Origin: Stentor coeruleus
Lineage: Eukaryota > Ciliophora > Heterotrichea > Heterotrichida > Stentoridae
Direction of reading: 5' to 3'
Length of the DNA: 64,000 nt
Assembly (NCBI GenBank): GCA_001970955.1
Contig: MPUH01000181.1
Span: 1 to 64,000, forward strand
Each line of letters starts with the position of its first letter. Position 1 is the first letter of the stretch. Made by a program: the position numbers and the translations under genes. A model generated the notes under the pieces. It made no database searches, had not been told where the DNA came from, and saw only the letters and a list, made by a program, of their open reading frames with translations. Positions 20,862 through 31,258 of this stretch are shown piece after piece.

Positions 20862-23800
20862 TTACTTACTAACTGCTTCTAATAATTGATTTAACTTTTT
20901 TTCTAAGTTATTAATCTTTTTTTCAAGTGATTCATTATTTTTTGCCATGATACTTTCTAAAGTTTGAATGTTTCCAGATAGGACTCCATGATTATTCCTT
21001 ATCTCAGTTTCAACAATTTTAAGTCTTCTATCGAAAGATTTTGAAATATTCATTTCAATAGCTTTTGCACTTCCTTCCCATTCATCAATTTGATAGCTCA
21101 TGCGTGTTGTGTCACATATTTGCATGTAACTTGAAAAATTTGAGTTATTTCTCCAAAATAATAAGAGTTCTAGGTCATAAACAAGCTCAGCCATTTCGAT
21201 ATGATCGATTTCTACAGCTTCCAGTCTAAATCTATCAAATGAATCTCCCAATATTGAAATCAGTAAACTTAAAAGCACAATAACATTGACTATGGATGCT
21301 ATAAAAAATCCGAGATAGTCTAAACTAAGTGATTCATTACTTTCAAAATTGCCTAAATTTAAGTCAAAAGGTGAAAGCCAAATATATCTTATAAGCTGAT
21401 CTGTTGTTAGAACCTTGTTTGAAGCAAATAGCAGCCCAAATCCTACAGTTGAATAAAAGAAAATTAATAGAAAGTATGAAATGTCTTTAAAAGATCTGAA
21501 AAATAGGCGTACGTAAAAACGAGTTTTATCAAAAGCCCTAAAGCCTGTAACTCCTTTCATAAAATTAACAAAGATCATAAACCATGTTAATACTGAAAAT
21601 ACAAGATTCTCCCACTTAAGCCAGAGCCAGGCAATTGATAAAATAAATCTTATTAAATCAACCCAGTTCCAGAAACTTGTAAAGTATTCAGAAATGCTTG
21701 AATTAGCCAATTGAACAATCTCAACTGATATGAGCAAAATATTGATAATAACAAAGGTAATTTTAAGCCAGAAATCGAATAAAATATCTGTTGTAAATAC
21801 TAAAATAAGTATTAGATTAAACCAAATAAGTAGGGTATAGATAAAAGCGCATGTCCATAAATTATTCCATTTTGATCTTACGTAATACTGCACAAGTGTG
21901 CTTTCGAATATTTTCTTATTACGTGAATCTAGCAGTGCTTTAAGCATCTTTAAACTCTCTATAGACCCCAAAACCTCCGGCAACTTAAACCCAGTAGTTT
22001 GAAACTGAAGCAATATTTCTAAATTCGCTTTCTGCTCTATAGGAACTTCAGTTTTAGTTACAGTAAAATCATCAATATAAACCTTCTGCAAACAAGATCT
22101 TCTAACTATTGCTAAAGCTTCTGATGGTTGGGCAAAACATTTACTCTGTATAATAAGCAAACTACTTAAAAACTCAGGAAGCACAGCTGAAGAATTGTAA
22201 ATTAGCTCAATTAAATCACTTCTTAAAGCATAAGTTTCATTCAAATATCGTTGAGAGTCTTCCGATATACTTATGAGATATTTTAAAAGCATATCAGTGC
22301 ATGGCTGAGATTGCTTTTTTATAGAATAATATATTGGTGATCTTCCAAATCTATCAGTTCTTATCCTTGGTCCTGAGTTAAGGACTTTTGATAATTTATC
22401 TTCATCACCTTGATGTGCAAAAATATGGACTAATGTGAATAAATCATTACCAAAAGGCAGCGATGCTTGGCTCGAATTTAATGATTGAAGGGTTATTGCA
22501 TAGTTACATACTGCAGAGGTAAAATCAAAGTTTGATTGGTATGGATGAGCTTTGAGGTTTAATCCTTTATAATCTTCTATGTCCCATAAAGATATGATTT
22601 TATCTTTAGACCCTCCTATTATACTATTTCCTATAGTAGTGAGGCATGATATAGAGTTTGATGTTAATATTGAATACTCTTCACGTTTTTCGATGATGTT
22701 CCATGATTTTATAGAGAAATCTTCTGATGAGGTAAAGATGAGCCCCGTTTCAGAATTTAAGCAAAGGCTGGTTATTGGCTTTTCGTGTGCGTTAAAAGAA
22801 AACTCTTCTCTTCGAAGAAATAAGTTCCATACTTTTACTGAGCAGTCTGAAGAGGCACTTATAAGATTTGAATCGGTGCTGTTTAGGCATAAGCCAGTCA
22901 CATTGTCTCTGTGACCTTCAAAAATATATATTATCGAATTAAGGTTCAAATCCCATGCTATGATAGATCTATCTGCACTACCACTGTAGAGAGTTTTACT
23001 ATCTTTTGACAATGACAGACAATAAACAGCATTCTGATGGCCAACCAATTTACCCACAATATCCTTTTTGCTTATACTTGTGATGTAAATAGTATAGTCA
23101 TCACACCCGGAATAAATAAAATCACTATTATTTGAAGTATTGCTTAAATCATTTCGCCATAAAATGCACCGAATCCATCCATCATATCCTGTTAATGTTA
23201 AGTCTGATTTGTTTACTATGTTATAGACTTTTATTGTTCGATCAGCAGAAGAACTTGCTATAAATTGTGAATCAAAAGAAATTTGCACACAAAATATCCT
23301 GTCTTTATGCCCTTGGTAAGTATGCAGAAGCTCTCCGGAAATATTCCAAAGTTTCCAAGTTTTATCTTCTGACCCTGAAACTACGTATTTTGTATTCGAG
23401 TCTAGAGTAGAAATTGCTGCAGTGTGTCCGAGAAATTGGTTTTTAGCTAAAATATCACTTATATCCCAAAATTTCACTAAGTTGTCATCTCCTGCGCTAA
23501 CTATATACTTTCTATCTAGAGTTGAAGCAACGCATCTAACAAAACCTTTATGGGTTCGAGTTGTAAATAATTCATGTTGATCTTCAACACTCCAAACTTT
23601 TATTACAGAATCAGAACCACTTATGATATATTTATCATCAGAAGTCACTGCTACGCTTGTTATTGTGTGCAAATGCCCTCTATAGACAAATTTTTCTGCT
23701 CGTTCAAGTAAACTCCATATTCGAACTGTTTTATCTTCTGACCCTGATACTAAAAATTTCCCATTTGCTGAAAGGCTTAAACAGTAAACCCAATGACTAT

Positions 23801-24410
23801 GCCCATTGAAAGTACATTCTAGTACTCTATGATCAATATTCCAAACTTTTATCGTATAATCTCTAGAGCCAGTATATAAAAACTTTTCATCTTCACTTAC
23901 TACCAAACAATAAACTGGTTCTGTATGCCCCACAAAAGTAAATTCTTCGTTTTCGCTGTTCCTTATCCAAAGCTTAGCAGTCTTATCACTTGACCCAGTG
24001 AAAACATAATAATTAGAAACAGCAAGACAAGCTATAGTCCCAGAGTGCGCTTTAAAAGAAAGGACCTCTTGATAATTTTCTAAATCCCAATACTTGAGAG
24101 TACCATCTCCTGATCCACTGATAAGATATTTATTGTCTTTAGTAAAGCCTAAACTGATAACCCAGTTTTGATGACCAGTTAAATTAGCAAGAAGCCTTTT
24201 TTCTGAGATGCTCCAAATTGATATCGACTTATCTGCTGAGCCTGTTGCAAGAAAGTCAGAAGATAAAGACAAAGCTCGAATAGGGTTTTTATGACCTGAA
24301 AACTCGAAAGAAGGCTTAAGTCCTTCTTCAAGTTTGGATATAAAGCTGTTTATGGCATCTGATGGGGAGATAGGCTGAGGTGACTGATTGAGTAAAGGCA
24401 CACCACTCAT
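20862..24410 (-). CDS. WD40-repeat / TRP-like ion channel fusion, copy 2
   Basis: 1182 residues with the same order as copy 1: 14 WD40 repeats (for example GSGDGTLKYW, SGSADRSIIAW), ankyrin-like segment (RTDRFGRSPIYYSIKK), six membrane helices with RAFDKTRFYVRLFFRSF, pore LSPFDLNLGNF and S6 LLSLLISILGDSFDRF, then a coiled coil (LEKKINNLEKKLNQLLEAV). Linker, pore and S6 core are nearly identical between the copies, while helices S1-S3 vary more. That suggests selection on gating and conduction. No frame break was seen in either copy. The coiled coil would suit tetramer assembly, an inference from TRP channels. Confidence 0.9.
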   Translation of the reverse strand: MSGVPLLNQSPQPISPSDAINSFISKLEEGLKPSFEFSGHKNPIRALSLSSDFLATGSADKSISIWSISEKRLLANLTGHQNWVISLGFTKDNKYLISGSGDGTLKYWDLENYQEVLSFKAHSGTIACLAVSNYYVFTGSSDKTAKLWIRNSENEEFTFVGHTEPVYCLVVSEDEKFLYTGSRDYTIKVWNIDHRVLECTFNGHSHWVYCLSLSANGKFLVSGSEDKTVRIWSLLERAEKFVYRGHLHTITSVAVTSDDKYIISGSDSVIKVWSVEDQHELFTTRTHKGFVRCVASTLDRKYIVSAGDDNLVKFWDISDILAKNQFLGHTAAISTLDSNTKYVVSGSEDKTWKLWNISGELLHTYQGHKDRIFCVQISFDSQFIASSSADRTIKVYNIVNKSDLTLTGYDGWIRCILWRNDLSNTSNNSDFIYSGCDDYTIYITSISKKDIVGKLVGHQNAVYCLSLSKDSKTLYSGSADRSIIAWDLNLNSIIYIFEGHRDNVTGLCLNSTDSNLISASSDCSVKVWNLFLRREEFSFNAHEKPITSLCLNSETGLIFTSSEDFSIKSWNIIEKREEYSILTSNSISCLTTIGNSIIGGSKDKIISLWDIEDYKGLNLKAHPYQSNFDFTSAVCNYAITLQSLNSSQASLPFGNDLFTLVHIFAHQGDEDKLSKVLNSGPRIRTDRFGRSPIYYSIKKQSQPCTDMLLKYLISISEDSQRYLNETYALRSDLIELIYNSSAVLPEFLSSLLIIQSKCFAQPSEALAIVRRSCLQKVYIDDFTVTKTEVPIEQKANLEILLQFQTTGFKLPEVLGSIESLKMLKALLDSRNKKIFESTLVQYYVRSKWNNLWTCAFIYTLLIWFNLILILVFTTDILFDFWLKITFVIINILLISVEIVQLANSSISEYFTSFWNWVDLIRFILSIAWLWLKWENLVFSVLTWFMIFVNFMKGVTGFRAFDKTRFYVRLFFRSFKDISYFLLIFFYSTVGFGLLFASNKVLTTDQLIRYIWLSPFDLNLGNFESNESLSLDYLGFFIASIVNVIVLLSLLISILGDSFDRFRLEAVEIDHIEMAELVYDLELLLFWRNNSNFSSYMQICDTTRMSYQIDEWEGSAKAIEMNISKSFDRRLKIVETEIRNNHGVLSGNIQTLESIMAKNNESLEKKINNLEKKLNQLLEAVSK

Positions 24411-25047
24411 TTATTAGAAATTAGTTATGTTTTTTTTATAGCCTAAGCCAAATAGAGATATTTTATTCTCTTATTAATAGCCTGCAAGATTTTGGCAAGT
24501 ATATTTTTTTATTTTGATTAGTTCATGAATTTTCTCCTAAATAAGCTTAGAATACTATACATGAGAATATAAATTTGCTTATCTTTATTCTAATTATCTA
24601 TCGATGAAATAGAGGTAGGCCAAATGTCTATAAATTATATATGGAAATTTTAAAGATTAAATTTAACAATCTTAAGCCTTTGGCTTTTCCTCTTATTAAG
24701 CTTTTATTTATGGAATCTCAGCCTAATAATTGTAGTTATTAGTTCATTTGCACTGAGGTTTTTACTTTCAATTTATTCAGAGCTATAACATTTTTATTTT
24801 ATAGCAGAATTTTTAGGTGCTTTTTATACATATTTATTTTCTTTATAATCATCTTAATTTTTTTACTAAATTTTCATTCAAGAAGAATAATTTTTCAAAG
24901 TAGCAAGTAGCAAATAAAATTCTAATTCATAGCCTTTAAAGCTTATAATCTAAAAATTTATCAAAATAGAATAGTTTCCTTATTTTTTTTTAAACCTAAT
25001 TTTTAGCTTAGGATACTTTTAAAATTACTCACTATATAATTTTGGAT
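24411..25047. other. Intergenic between copy 2 and channel remnant
   Basis: 637 bp, T-rich and AT-rich. It holds the upstream region of copy 2. No gene was recognised; decayed sequence of the neighbouring channel remnant may extend into it. Confidence 0.4.
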
Positions 25048-25720
25048 ATGGAAGATTTTACAAATGAACTTTTTGTGTATGTTTATATTGCTTCAGCCTT
25101 TGCTTTAACTTGGTACAAACCTTTCATATACACAATATAAATTTGCTTTATGAAATCATTTGGGATATTCTTCCTTTCTTGAGTATTTTGTTCTATTCCA
25201 CTGTCGCTTTTAGTTTGATGTTTGCCAGATTAGACCATTTAAGTGAAAGTGCTTTTTCTTTTCTAACCCAGTCATGGGAGATTAATGTTGGTGGATTTGA
25301 TACATCAGGATATGAGAAACTCTGATACTTGGCTTTATTTTTACATACTTATTGAACCCTATTGTCATGCTAAATCTTTTGATTTCGATTATGTCCCATA
25401 AATTTGAAAGAGTGATAGCCAAATTATCGTAGCAGACAGTAGAGAACTAGCTGGGATGATATTAGAGGGTGAATTACTATTTTTCTATAGGAAAAAGAGA
25501 GTTAAACGTACTTATTTGCTTGTTTGCAATACACTTGAGGTACATTCTGAAGAAAACCATGCATTAAGCTCTCTTAAAGAAATGAAGAAAAAAATGGGTC
25601 AGCTCAATATAAACTATTTAAGTACAGCAAGTTGGTTTGGTAGTATTAGAAGATGCAGTTAAACAAATAGTTGATAGAATTGATGATATTAAATTGATTG
25701 CTGAAGATATACGGAATTGA
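25048..25720 (+). pseudogene. Decayed TRP-like channel C-terminal half
   Basis: In three frames it encodes, in order, pieces homologous to the channel genes next door: LLYEIIWDILPFLSILFYST (S5), a pore-like SFLTQSWEINVGGFDTSGYE, then ILGFIFTYL and LLISIMSHKFERV (S6), then ELAGMILEGELLFFYRKK (post-S6), and a coiled-coil end closing in TGA at 25718. The frame shifts at about 25110, 25325 and 25430; none matches a 15-nt intron. The WD40 part is absent. It lies in opposite orientation to the intact copies and is clearly divergent from them, so it is an old third relative rather than a fresh copy. Confidence 0.75.
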
Positions 25721-25970
25721 ATACCTCATACTAGTTCAAAATAATTTTGGTAATAATGAGCATTGTTTAAATTCATATAATTATGGGTTATGAAATCATA
25801 GTTAAATAGAGTATTTGAAACAATCTGTTGAAAATAACTACTTAAATAAGAAACATCATCGAAATAAAATTATATTAACCAAATCATTATCTTCTTTTAA
25901 CATAATAACTTTTTCCTCATAGTTTTCTAAAATTTTACATCAAATATTATTTAATTAAACTCCAAACACA

Positions 25971-26506
25971 ATGAGTTCAACAAATCTGCCAACCAAAATC
26001 TTTTCATCCTTATCCGAAAGTCCTATCAAAACCCCAACAAAACTCCAAAGCACAACAAGCCCAACTAAATCCCCTCGTCAATTATCAAGGCCAATATCTC
26101 AGATCGTCTATACAAGCTATCAGATTATTCATACCAAGAACATAGTAAAACACAATGTTTAACCCCAAGGTCTTCATCAACCCAAGACCATATAATAAAA
26201 AACCAATCTGCTTAGCAAATAATAGAAAAATATTTTTCAGATATCTGCCAATCGATTACAATGAAAAATTCAATTGACCCAGCTTTACTCAGCAAAGCTG
26301 AAACAATGCATGGGGTTCTTAAAGAACTACTTAACTGCAATTCATAACTTAGTAGCATAATCGAAGATACCCCTATCAGCAGACACCGAGCATATGATCT
26401 TAGCTTTTATGAAAATCCTAAATTTTTCCCAAAGTGAAATCAATAAAATCATTTGCGAGCGTAAAACAAAAAGGCATCCTATGATTTATAAAGGGCTTTT
26501 TCGTTA
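25971..26506 (+). pseudogene. Decayed coiled-coil paralogue ending in the right repeat copy
   Basis: It starts with a 63-codon frame (MSSTNLPTKIFSSLSESPIK..., Ser/Pro/Thr-rich), then broken pieces (for example SIDPALLSKAETMHGVLKE), and ends in a near-perfect copy of the coiled-coil gene's C-terminus (ADTEHMILAFMKILNFSQSE, stop TAG at 26504). The central coiled coil is missing. It appears to be a duplicate of the 12.8-15.0 kb gene after internal deletion and decay, or the other way round at its 3' end. Confidence 0.65.
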
Positions 26507-26616
26507 GTATAATATCTATATGCTAAAGTACACATAATCTTTATTTTAACATAACAAATAAGCCAAAAATTAAGAAATCCTAGTTAGTTAGCTAGCGGGT
26601 ACAACGTACCCTTCAA
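26350..26616 (+). repeat. Direct repeat, right copy
   Basis: About 97% identical to 14846-15117 and in the same orientation. Here its right end lies inside the carrier gene (26588-26614 encodes the last residues YVVPAS and stop). The two copies bracket about 11.2 kb holding both intact channel genes. Confidence 0.92.
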
Positions 26617-27652
26617 GATAAAGGATGTCAAACAGTCCCATAACATCAGCAAACCACATTGTAAGGAACATTGGAGGTCCAACTTTTAGCAAATAACGAT
26701 GGAAGCCATGCCATAAAGAGTAAACATTAAAGTTCTCACCCAAAGCTTTCCATGCAGCTTCAGAGTAATTATTGAAGAATCTCTCACCTTTACTATTAAG
26801 TGGAAGCTGTTCGACCATTTTCCCTAGTGTCAATATTGGGTATCCATGAAGTACTCCCAAATAAACCCCTAAGCTTGTATAAATTAATCTCATTGAGTTA
26901 TCACTAAACCCACCAAGATCAGTTCCATAATGTTGAATATGGTGGCATTTTTCTTTTATGAAATCAAGATAGAAGAATAAACACATTGTCTGAATTGTCT
27001 TTTCAGCCATAATAGGCAATCCTCCTCTAAAGAACGGGAAAAATCCATCTTTGGTTGCTATAGAATAAGCAGCATGAAAATGGTTTTTATATCCTCTCGC
27101 ATGTTCAGGAGGAAGGATTTGATCTTGTTGATATCTGATTTGAACATTATTGAATGGTACTGGGATCCAGCATGTACTTAAACCAACAAGTAAAGATGTG
27201 GCAAGTTTTTTAAACCAACTATGGTCTACAATATCAGGTTCATTAGGATACCCACCAAGGAAGTCTTTCCATAGGTAAATTCTCGAAGCTTCAAAGCTTA
27301 ATCCGTATAGCGAATTAAAAGCGAGACTACTGCCGAATCCTCGTTTAAAGCTATCCATTTTGAAGATTTCTCTAATGAAAATACGTAGTTGGGCAAAGTT
27401 GTTTGGAGACTGGTAGAATTTGAGTAATTCTGTACAAGGGGTGTGGACTTGATAGTATGCTGAGGAAAGTCCTGCATAAACTCCTCCAGCCATAAGTGAA
27501 CGCTGATAATTCCAAGTTGGGCTCCAATCGTCAGGTTTTACCCATCTATAAAGCCTGCTTCTAGGCCTGTCCATATGATTCCTTGATACCACAACCGGTC
27601 TCTGACCTTCGATTTCTTGAAACATATTATTATGGCTAGCATTTATTGTCAT
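26588..27652 (-). CDS. Divergent mitochondrial carrier family protein
   Basis: 354 residues from ATG 27652 (MTINASHNNMF...). The three-fold carrier plan is visible: a first unit with TPCTELLKFY, a second with PVPFNNVQIRYQQDQ then ATKDGFFPFFRGGLP (close to the family's P..xV+.R.Q and G..F.RG..P), and a third with YPILTLGKMVEQLP. Normal carriers have PxD/ExxK/R in each unit; the acidic salt-bridge residues are replaced by Asn or shifted here. Transport may be altered, or the protein may be a structural subunit; ciliate respiratory complexes are known to bind carrier-like proteins. Substrate unknown. Its final codons lie in the duplicated segment shared with 15.1 kb. Confidence 0.7.
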   Translation of the reverse strand: MTINASHNNMFQEIEGQRPVVVSRNHMDRPRSRLYRWVKPDDWSPTWNYQRSLMAGGVYAGLSSAYYQVHTPCTELLKFYQSPNNFAQLRIFIREIFKMDSFKRGFGSSLAFNSLYGLSFEASRIYLWKDFLGGYPNEPDIVDHSWFKKLATSLLVGLSTCWIPVPFNNVQIRYQQDQILPPEHARGYKNHFHAAYSIATKDGFFPFFRGGLPIMAEKTIQTMCLFFYLDFIKEKCHHIQHYGTDLGGFSDNSMRLIYTSLGVYLGVLHGYPILTLGKMVEQLPLNSKGERFFNNYSEAAWKALGENFNVYSLWHGFHRYLLKVGPPMFLTMWFADVMGLFDILYLEGYVVPAS

Positions 27653-28473
27653 AACTAAGTGAAACTTGTGCACTTTTTAGAGAAATTATGAGTTTGTTTA
27701 GGTGTTTGGGTTGCAGAAGTTTGAGAGATGCTTGGTTTTTTTTTGAGTTGGATGAAAAAAGGTAAGATTTTAAAGGAAATTTTTGATTTGGGAGAAGTTG
27801 TTGGAAGATGATGTTAAAAAGAAGGATTTGAGGGTTGGAAGAGTGGGAAGGTGTGGATAAAGAGAGTTGGGAGAGGGGATTGAAAATTATTAGATTAGAA
27901 AATGGAGTTGGGGGATAGAGGATAAAGGGGTGAAGAAAAAACTAGAGATGGCTTGGTAGAGAGATTTAGATAGGGGGAAAGGTTCGGATGTAGAAGGCTT
28001 TGGATGAAATTAGGTGATTAGGAAAGAAATAGGATGAGGATGGAGATTTAAATCTAAATAATTAGTAAAATATTTAAAGTTAGCATTAAGTTTAAAAATA
28101 AACTCTACTGTTTGACCATGTTAAGCATGATTTGAAAAAACTATTAATATATTGTTCAAGCGTGCAAAAGTTTGAATTTTGCGCAAAAAGACTTAGAAAA
28201 TATCTATAATTACAACAATTTTTTATAAACCTTCAAACCCACCAAGTGCACTTATAAAATAATCATAACTATTAAAAATCTAACCTCTCCAATCTTCTTC
28301 ATTCAATACAAATCATTACCGAATTATAACAAAACATCATCAAGACCTATAAAAAAAAGCAAATCCCAACCCAAACTCACAAAAATTTCAACATCCACAT
28401 CATAAACTCCTAAAACCCTCCACACAGTATCAATTTCCATCAATCCTTTTCTAAATCAAAATAATCTATAAAT
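27653..28473. other. Divergent intergenic region with base-skew switch
   Basis: 821 bp between the minus-strand carrier and the plus-strand USP gene. The left half (27690-28060) is G-rich and C-poor on the plus strand; the right half (28240-28470) is C-rich and G-poor. Each gene therefore has a C-rich, G-poor leader on its own coding strand. No ORF, RNA or exact repeat was recognised. Confidence 0.6.
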
Positions 28474-29829
28474 ATGCAAGTGTGTGAGCATATACAACTC
28501 TTACAATCAGTTTACCAAGAATCCCTTCAATCAATTTATATTAAAAGTAGACCTTTAAGATGTCAAGCATGTCCTTTTGATTCAACCCCAGAACCAAATA
28601 CATGGGTTCATCTTAACAACATCCTTCAAAAAAAAGAAAATATCTACTTTTGTGAAGGGCATCTCGAATATTCAGATAAAGATTGTACATATCTAAATCT
28701 AAGTGATGGAGTTCTTTGGTGTCGATCATGTGAAGCTAGATATTTATGTAATACTCTTATTCAATCAGATATTTTCAAAAAACTAAGTATGAGCAAATCT
28801 CCAGGTATTCGTGGGCTTAAAAACCTTGGAAATACATGTTTTATAAACTCAGTTATTCAATCATTGAGCAATTGTAAACCTTTGAAATATTATTTGATAG
28901 AAAACCAAAGCTCACCATTTTTCAAGAGTTTATGCGAAGAAAAAAAGTAGTTTTTATATAGACTTTTAAGAGAATTTATTAATTTGTTAATTGAAATCTG
29001 GAAAGTAGGTGATGCTATAGCTCCTGAAGATTTTATAAGCTCTGTTTTTGAAGAAACTCAATGGTTTAGACGTGGGGACCAAGCTGATGCTCATGAGTTT
29101 TTAATGTTTTTCATAAATTATTTGAATGAAAGTTTTATGGCACCTACAAGAGAAAGTGATACTATTATTGAAGAAATATTTTTTGGGAAAATGACTACCA
29201 CTTTTACTTGTAATAAATGCAATACAATTACTGAAAAATATGAAAAATTTAATGACATTAATCTGCCCATAACTCCTGTTGATATAAAAGATGACAATAG
29301 CTATAAAGCTTTTTTACGTAATCAAAAATCAAATTTACAGTTTTATAAAAGACTAGTTAATTTATTTAAAGGATCTAATGTTGATATTAGTATCAATGAT
29401 TGTTTGAATGCTTTTTTTGATTCTGTGCATATAAAAAAGTTAACAGAGTTGAAAATGTGCGACATTTGTGATGAGAAAACTGATTTCATAAGAAGAAGCT
29501 TTATCACAACACCTCCGAAAAATTTGGCTGTGATATTGAAAAGATATGGAAAGTACACAAAACCTAAATATAAAGTTAGATTCCCATTATATTTAGATGC
29601 TACTGAATATACAGAAAATCATACTAAAGCTTTTTATAATTTATATGCTATTATCGATCATTTTGGTGTAGTGAATATGGGACATTATAAATGCTATTGC
29701 AAAAATCATCTGGATGACAAGTGGTATTGCTTTAATGATAACAAAATTAATGAAGTGACCAATGAATTTATTTCAAGTCTTCAAGCATATATTGGTTTCT
29801 ACGAGTTAACTTCTTCAGACTTTAGTTAA
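28474..29829 (+). CDS. Ubiquitin-specific protease with ZnF-UBP, copy 1 (active site intact)
   Basis: 446 residues after removing the 15-nt intron at 28947-28961. N-terminal ZnF-UBP-type Cys/His cluster (CEH, CQAC, HLEYSDKDC, WCRSC; residues 4-86), then a USP domain: Cys box GIRGLKNLGNTCFIN (C122 nucleophile), GDQADAHEFLMF, a zinc-binding fingers pair (CNKC and CDIC), and the His box MGHYKCYCKN followed by WYCFND. All triad parts are present. It should remove ubiquitin from proteins, possibly histones, since ZnF-UBP plus a short USP resembles USP3/USP22 types; this is inferred. Start ATG follows CTATAAAT. A paralogue follows 70 bp downstream. Confidence 0.92.
28947..28961 (+). other. 15-nt intron in USP copy 1
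   Basis: GTAGTTTTTATATAG with A at position 10, phase 2 (AA|A). Retention would give an immediate TAG. Its removal joins the Cys box region to LLREFINLLIEIW as in other USPs. Confidence 0.95.
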
Positions 29830-29899
29830 TGATTAAAAAGTTGATTAGCTTTTTTATAATAAAATACAAAAGAATGACATTTTATTAATAGTCTATAAA

Positions 29900-31258
29900 A
29901 TGATGATCTGCGAGCATATTCAATTTTTGCAAATGGCCTTCAGTCAATCCCTTCAATCGATTTATATCAAAAGCAAGCCTCTTGTATGCGAAAATTGTTC
30001 ATTCCAATGCCCTCCTCAGCCGAATTTATGGATTCACCTTAATAATGTCTTACAAAAAAAAGATAAAATCTACTTTTGCGATGAACACCTAGATTACCTT
30101 GAAAAAGATTGTATTTATCTCAATTTAACAGATGGAGTTTTATGGTGTAGATCATGTGAGTCTAGATTCTTAATAAATACACTTATTCAATCAGAATTGT
30201 TTAAAATTCTCAGTATGAGTAAGTCTTTAGGAATTCGTGGACTTAAAAACCTAGGAAATACTTGCTTTATTAATGTGGCAATCCAGTGTTTAAGTAATAG
30301 TAAAACCTTAAAGTACTCTTTGATAGAAAATCAAAACTCACCATTTTTCAAAAACTTATGCGAAGGAAAAATGTAGTTTTTATATAGGCTTTTAAGAGAA
30401 TTTATAAGTTTATTAAATGAAATCTGGAAAGTAGGAGATGCGATAAATCCTGAAGCGTTTGTTTATGCTGTGCATGAAGAATTTCCAATGATTGCTAGAG
30501 GAAACCAATTTGATGCTTTTGAATTTTTGATGCTTTTTATAAATTATTTGAATAGAAGTCTTTATTCAACCACAAGAGAAAACGATTCTATAATTGAAGA
30601 TGTATTTTTTGGGAAAATGACTATGTCAGTCACTTGTGAAAAATGTGCAAAAAATACTAAGATTATTGACAAATTTAATAATATAAGTTTATCTACTGTT
30701 TTTTCTGGATTAAATGAAATAAACAGTTATTCAGCTTATCTCCGAAATCAAAGTTCTAGATCTAGTATTTACAATAAATTCAAAGAAATATTTAAAACTC
30801 AAAATACTAATAAAACTATTGACGATAGCTTAAGAGCATTTTTTGAAGTACTGAATGATAATGAAAACACTGACCTTGAACTATGTGATCAATGCAACAA
30901 GAAAAACAAATTTACAAGAAAAAAAGCTATAGCCGTACTTCCAAAAAACCTAATTATAACACTAGAGAAAATACCTCGAGGTGCAAAGTCAAATTACAAC
31001 ATAAAATTCCCAATTTTACTATCAATTTCTGAGTACACAGAAAATAATGAATTAGCTGTTTACAATTTATATTCACTTATAGAAAATAATGAAAACCCAA
31101 ATAGAGAATACAACAGATGTTACTGTAAAAATCATATAAACGATAGATGGTACTTGTTTAGTAATGACAATATATTAGAAGTATCACAAGATGATGTTTT
31201 AAAAGCTAAAGGATATATCGGTTTTTACGAACAAATAACAGCCGAAACTAGTTTATAA
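29900..31258 (+). CDS. USP-like protein with ZnF-UBP, copy 2 (catalytic His lost)
   Basis: 447 residues after removing the intron at 30373-30387. It is collinear with copy 1: same zinc cluster, same Cys box (NLGNTCFIN, C122), same fingers (CEKC and CDQC). But GDQADAHEF has become GNQFDAFEF, and the His box NMGHYKCYC has become PNREYNRCYC, so the general-base His is Tyr in alignment. The frame is fully open and the rest is conserved. It is therefore probably an expressed pseudo-deubiquitinase that binds but cannot cut ubiquitin chains, or a regulator of copy 1. Start ATG at 29900 follows CTATAAA. Confidence 0.88.
30373..30387 (+). other. 15-nt intron in USP copy 2
   Basis: GTAGTTTTTATATAG, base-for-base identical to the intron of copy 1 and in the same place (AT|G). 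Retention gives TAG. Confidence 0.95.

Noticed and set aside
25325-25460. 15-nt introns as the cause of frame changes in the channel remnant
   Set aside because: Candidate GT-AG spans are 14 or 16 nt and leave the homologous pieces out of frame; decay explains them better.
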